Made by a program: the position numbers and the translations under genes
Shown here: positions 13,507 through 14,055 of the stretch, in pieces
Layout: every line of letters begins with the position of its first letter
Numbering within the stretch: position 1 is the first letter of the stretch
Origin: Candidatus Kuenenia stuttgartensis
GTDB lineage: Bacteria > Bacteroidota > Bacteroidia > Chitinophagales > Chitinophagaceae
NCBI GenBank assembly: GCA_943330835.2
Contig: CALQJH020000010.1
Coordinates: forward strand, 1-14,055
Direction: 5' to 3'
DNA: 14,055 bases
The notes under the pieces: model-generated
The model's database searches: none
The model's input: only the letters and a program-made list of their open reading frames with translations
What the model was told of the DNA's origin: nothing

Positions 13507-14055
13507 ATGGAAAAAATCAATTGGGAGGTAGCAGGAATGACTTGCAGCAACTGCGCCTTAAGCGTTACAAAATATTTAGAAAAAGAAGGCATGCAGGAAG
13601 TTGCAGTTAATCCAATTAGTGGGAAAGTTACTTTTGTCAATCAAACAGAGGTTGATATTGACAAGTTACAGAAAGGAATTGCGCATCTTGGCTATAAGGT
13701 GCTGGATGAAAAATTGAATTCAATTCCTCAAAAGAAATGGCTTTCCAATAACAAACAAAGATTTCTATTTACCCTTCCCTTTACCTTGGTTTTGATGTTG
13801 CACATGATACACCATTGGTTACCTATTCATCTTCTTGCAAATCCATGGTTTCAATTAATCATGTGCTTGCCTGTATTTTTTTTAGGCATGTATTATTTTG
13901 GCAGAAGTGGCCTAAAGAGTCTTACAAGTGGCATTCCAAATATGAATGTACTCATCAGTCTGGGTGCATTTGTTGCTTTTGTTTATAGTCTTGTTGGTAT
14001 GTTTTATTATCACAATAGCGATTATCTTTTTTTTGAAACTTCTGCATCTATAATA
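13507..14055 (+). CDS. heavy-metal P1B-type ATPase, N-terminal part
   Basis: The first 183 codons are in the window and the frame stays open to the edge. A single heavy-metal-associated domain (about residues 1-70) carries GMTCSNCA (10-17) with metal-binding C13 and C16. Hydrophobic segments follow at about 80-100, 113-133, and 147-168, and the next begins near 175; the spacing and the FGRSGLKSLTSGIPNMNVL loop are typical of CopA/CcoI-like transporters. These export Cu(I) or related soft metals across the inner membrane using ATP. The metal-selecting intramembrane CPx motif, the phosphorylation loop (DKTG) and the ATP site lie beyond the window, so copper specificity is inferred only from the CxxC domain. 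The ATG at 13507 is directly preceded by a promoter-like box. It is divergent from tsaE. Confidence 0.9.
   Translation, partial: MEKINWEVAGMTCSNCALSVTKYLEKEGMQEVAVNPISGKVTFVNQTEVDIDKLQKGIAHLGYKVLDEKLNSIPQKKWLSNNKQRFLFTLPFTLVLMLHMIHHWLPIHLLANPWFQLIMCLPVFFLGMYYFGRSGLKSLTSGIPNMNVLISLGAFVAFVYSLVGMFYYHNSDYLFFETSASII

Overview
The window reads as a piece of chromosome from a member of the Bacteroidota, most likely a Chitinophagaceae-like or related Sphingobacteriia-type bacterium. The evidence is a fused LpxC-FabZ lipid A enzyme, a PorX-type response regulator with a PglZ/alkaline-phosphatase effector, a DUF5686 outer-membrane protein with an N-terminal carboxypeptidase-regulatory-like domain, AT-rich DNA, starts with no clear Shine-Dalgarno sequence, and several promoters of the Bacteroidota type (-7 element TAnnTTTG). 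It is gene-dense: no gap exceeds 170 bp. I see no RNA gene, CRISPR array, insertion sequence or prophage.

Left part (1-3849, all minus strand). In transcription order: porX (receiver plus phosphodiesterase-like domain, linked in relatives to type IX secretion control), an 89-residue conserved protein of unknown function, a PhnP-like metallo-beta-lactamase-fold hydrolase, a membrane-anchored protein with three helix-hairpin-helix units, and the first 14 codons of a gene that may encode an acyl-CoA dehydrogenase.

Central part (4014-11773, all plus strand). A divergent 164-bp region with two closely packed, oppositely oriented -7 elements separates porX from a run of genes centred on lipid A: an HD-domain phosphohydrolase, lpxD, a DUF5686 outer-membrane protein, lpxC-fabZ, lpxA and a small ABC ATPase. 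LpxA, LpxC and LpxD are the first three acylation/deacylation steps of lipid A synthesis. FabZ acts in the fatty acid elongation cycle that draws on the same hydroxyacyl-ACP pool. Gaps within the run are 12-71 bp, with one likely internal promoter before lpxC-fabZ.

Right part (11776-14055). Alanine dehydrogenase and tsaE (tRNA t6A synthesis) lie on the minus strand, apparently as a pair, and converge on the ABC gene with only two bases between stop codons. Divergent from tsaE, the start of a heavy-metal P1B-type ATPase runs off the right edge.

Most of this is core, housekeeping-type sequence and I do not see a clear new biological system. The observations most worth checking are the reciprocally overlapping porX / lipid A promoters, the TTG-started DUF5686 gene in frame just after the lpxD stop, the identical 4-nt spacing of promoter-like boxes to the ATG of three genes, and the ABC ATPase that lacks its usual Q-loop and H-loop residues. 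Several starts were chosen at an internal ATG instead of an upstream TTG (1024, 1855, 11156).
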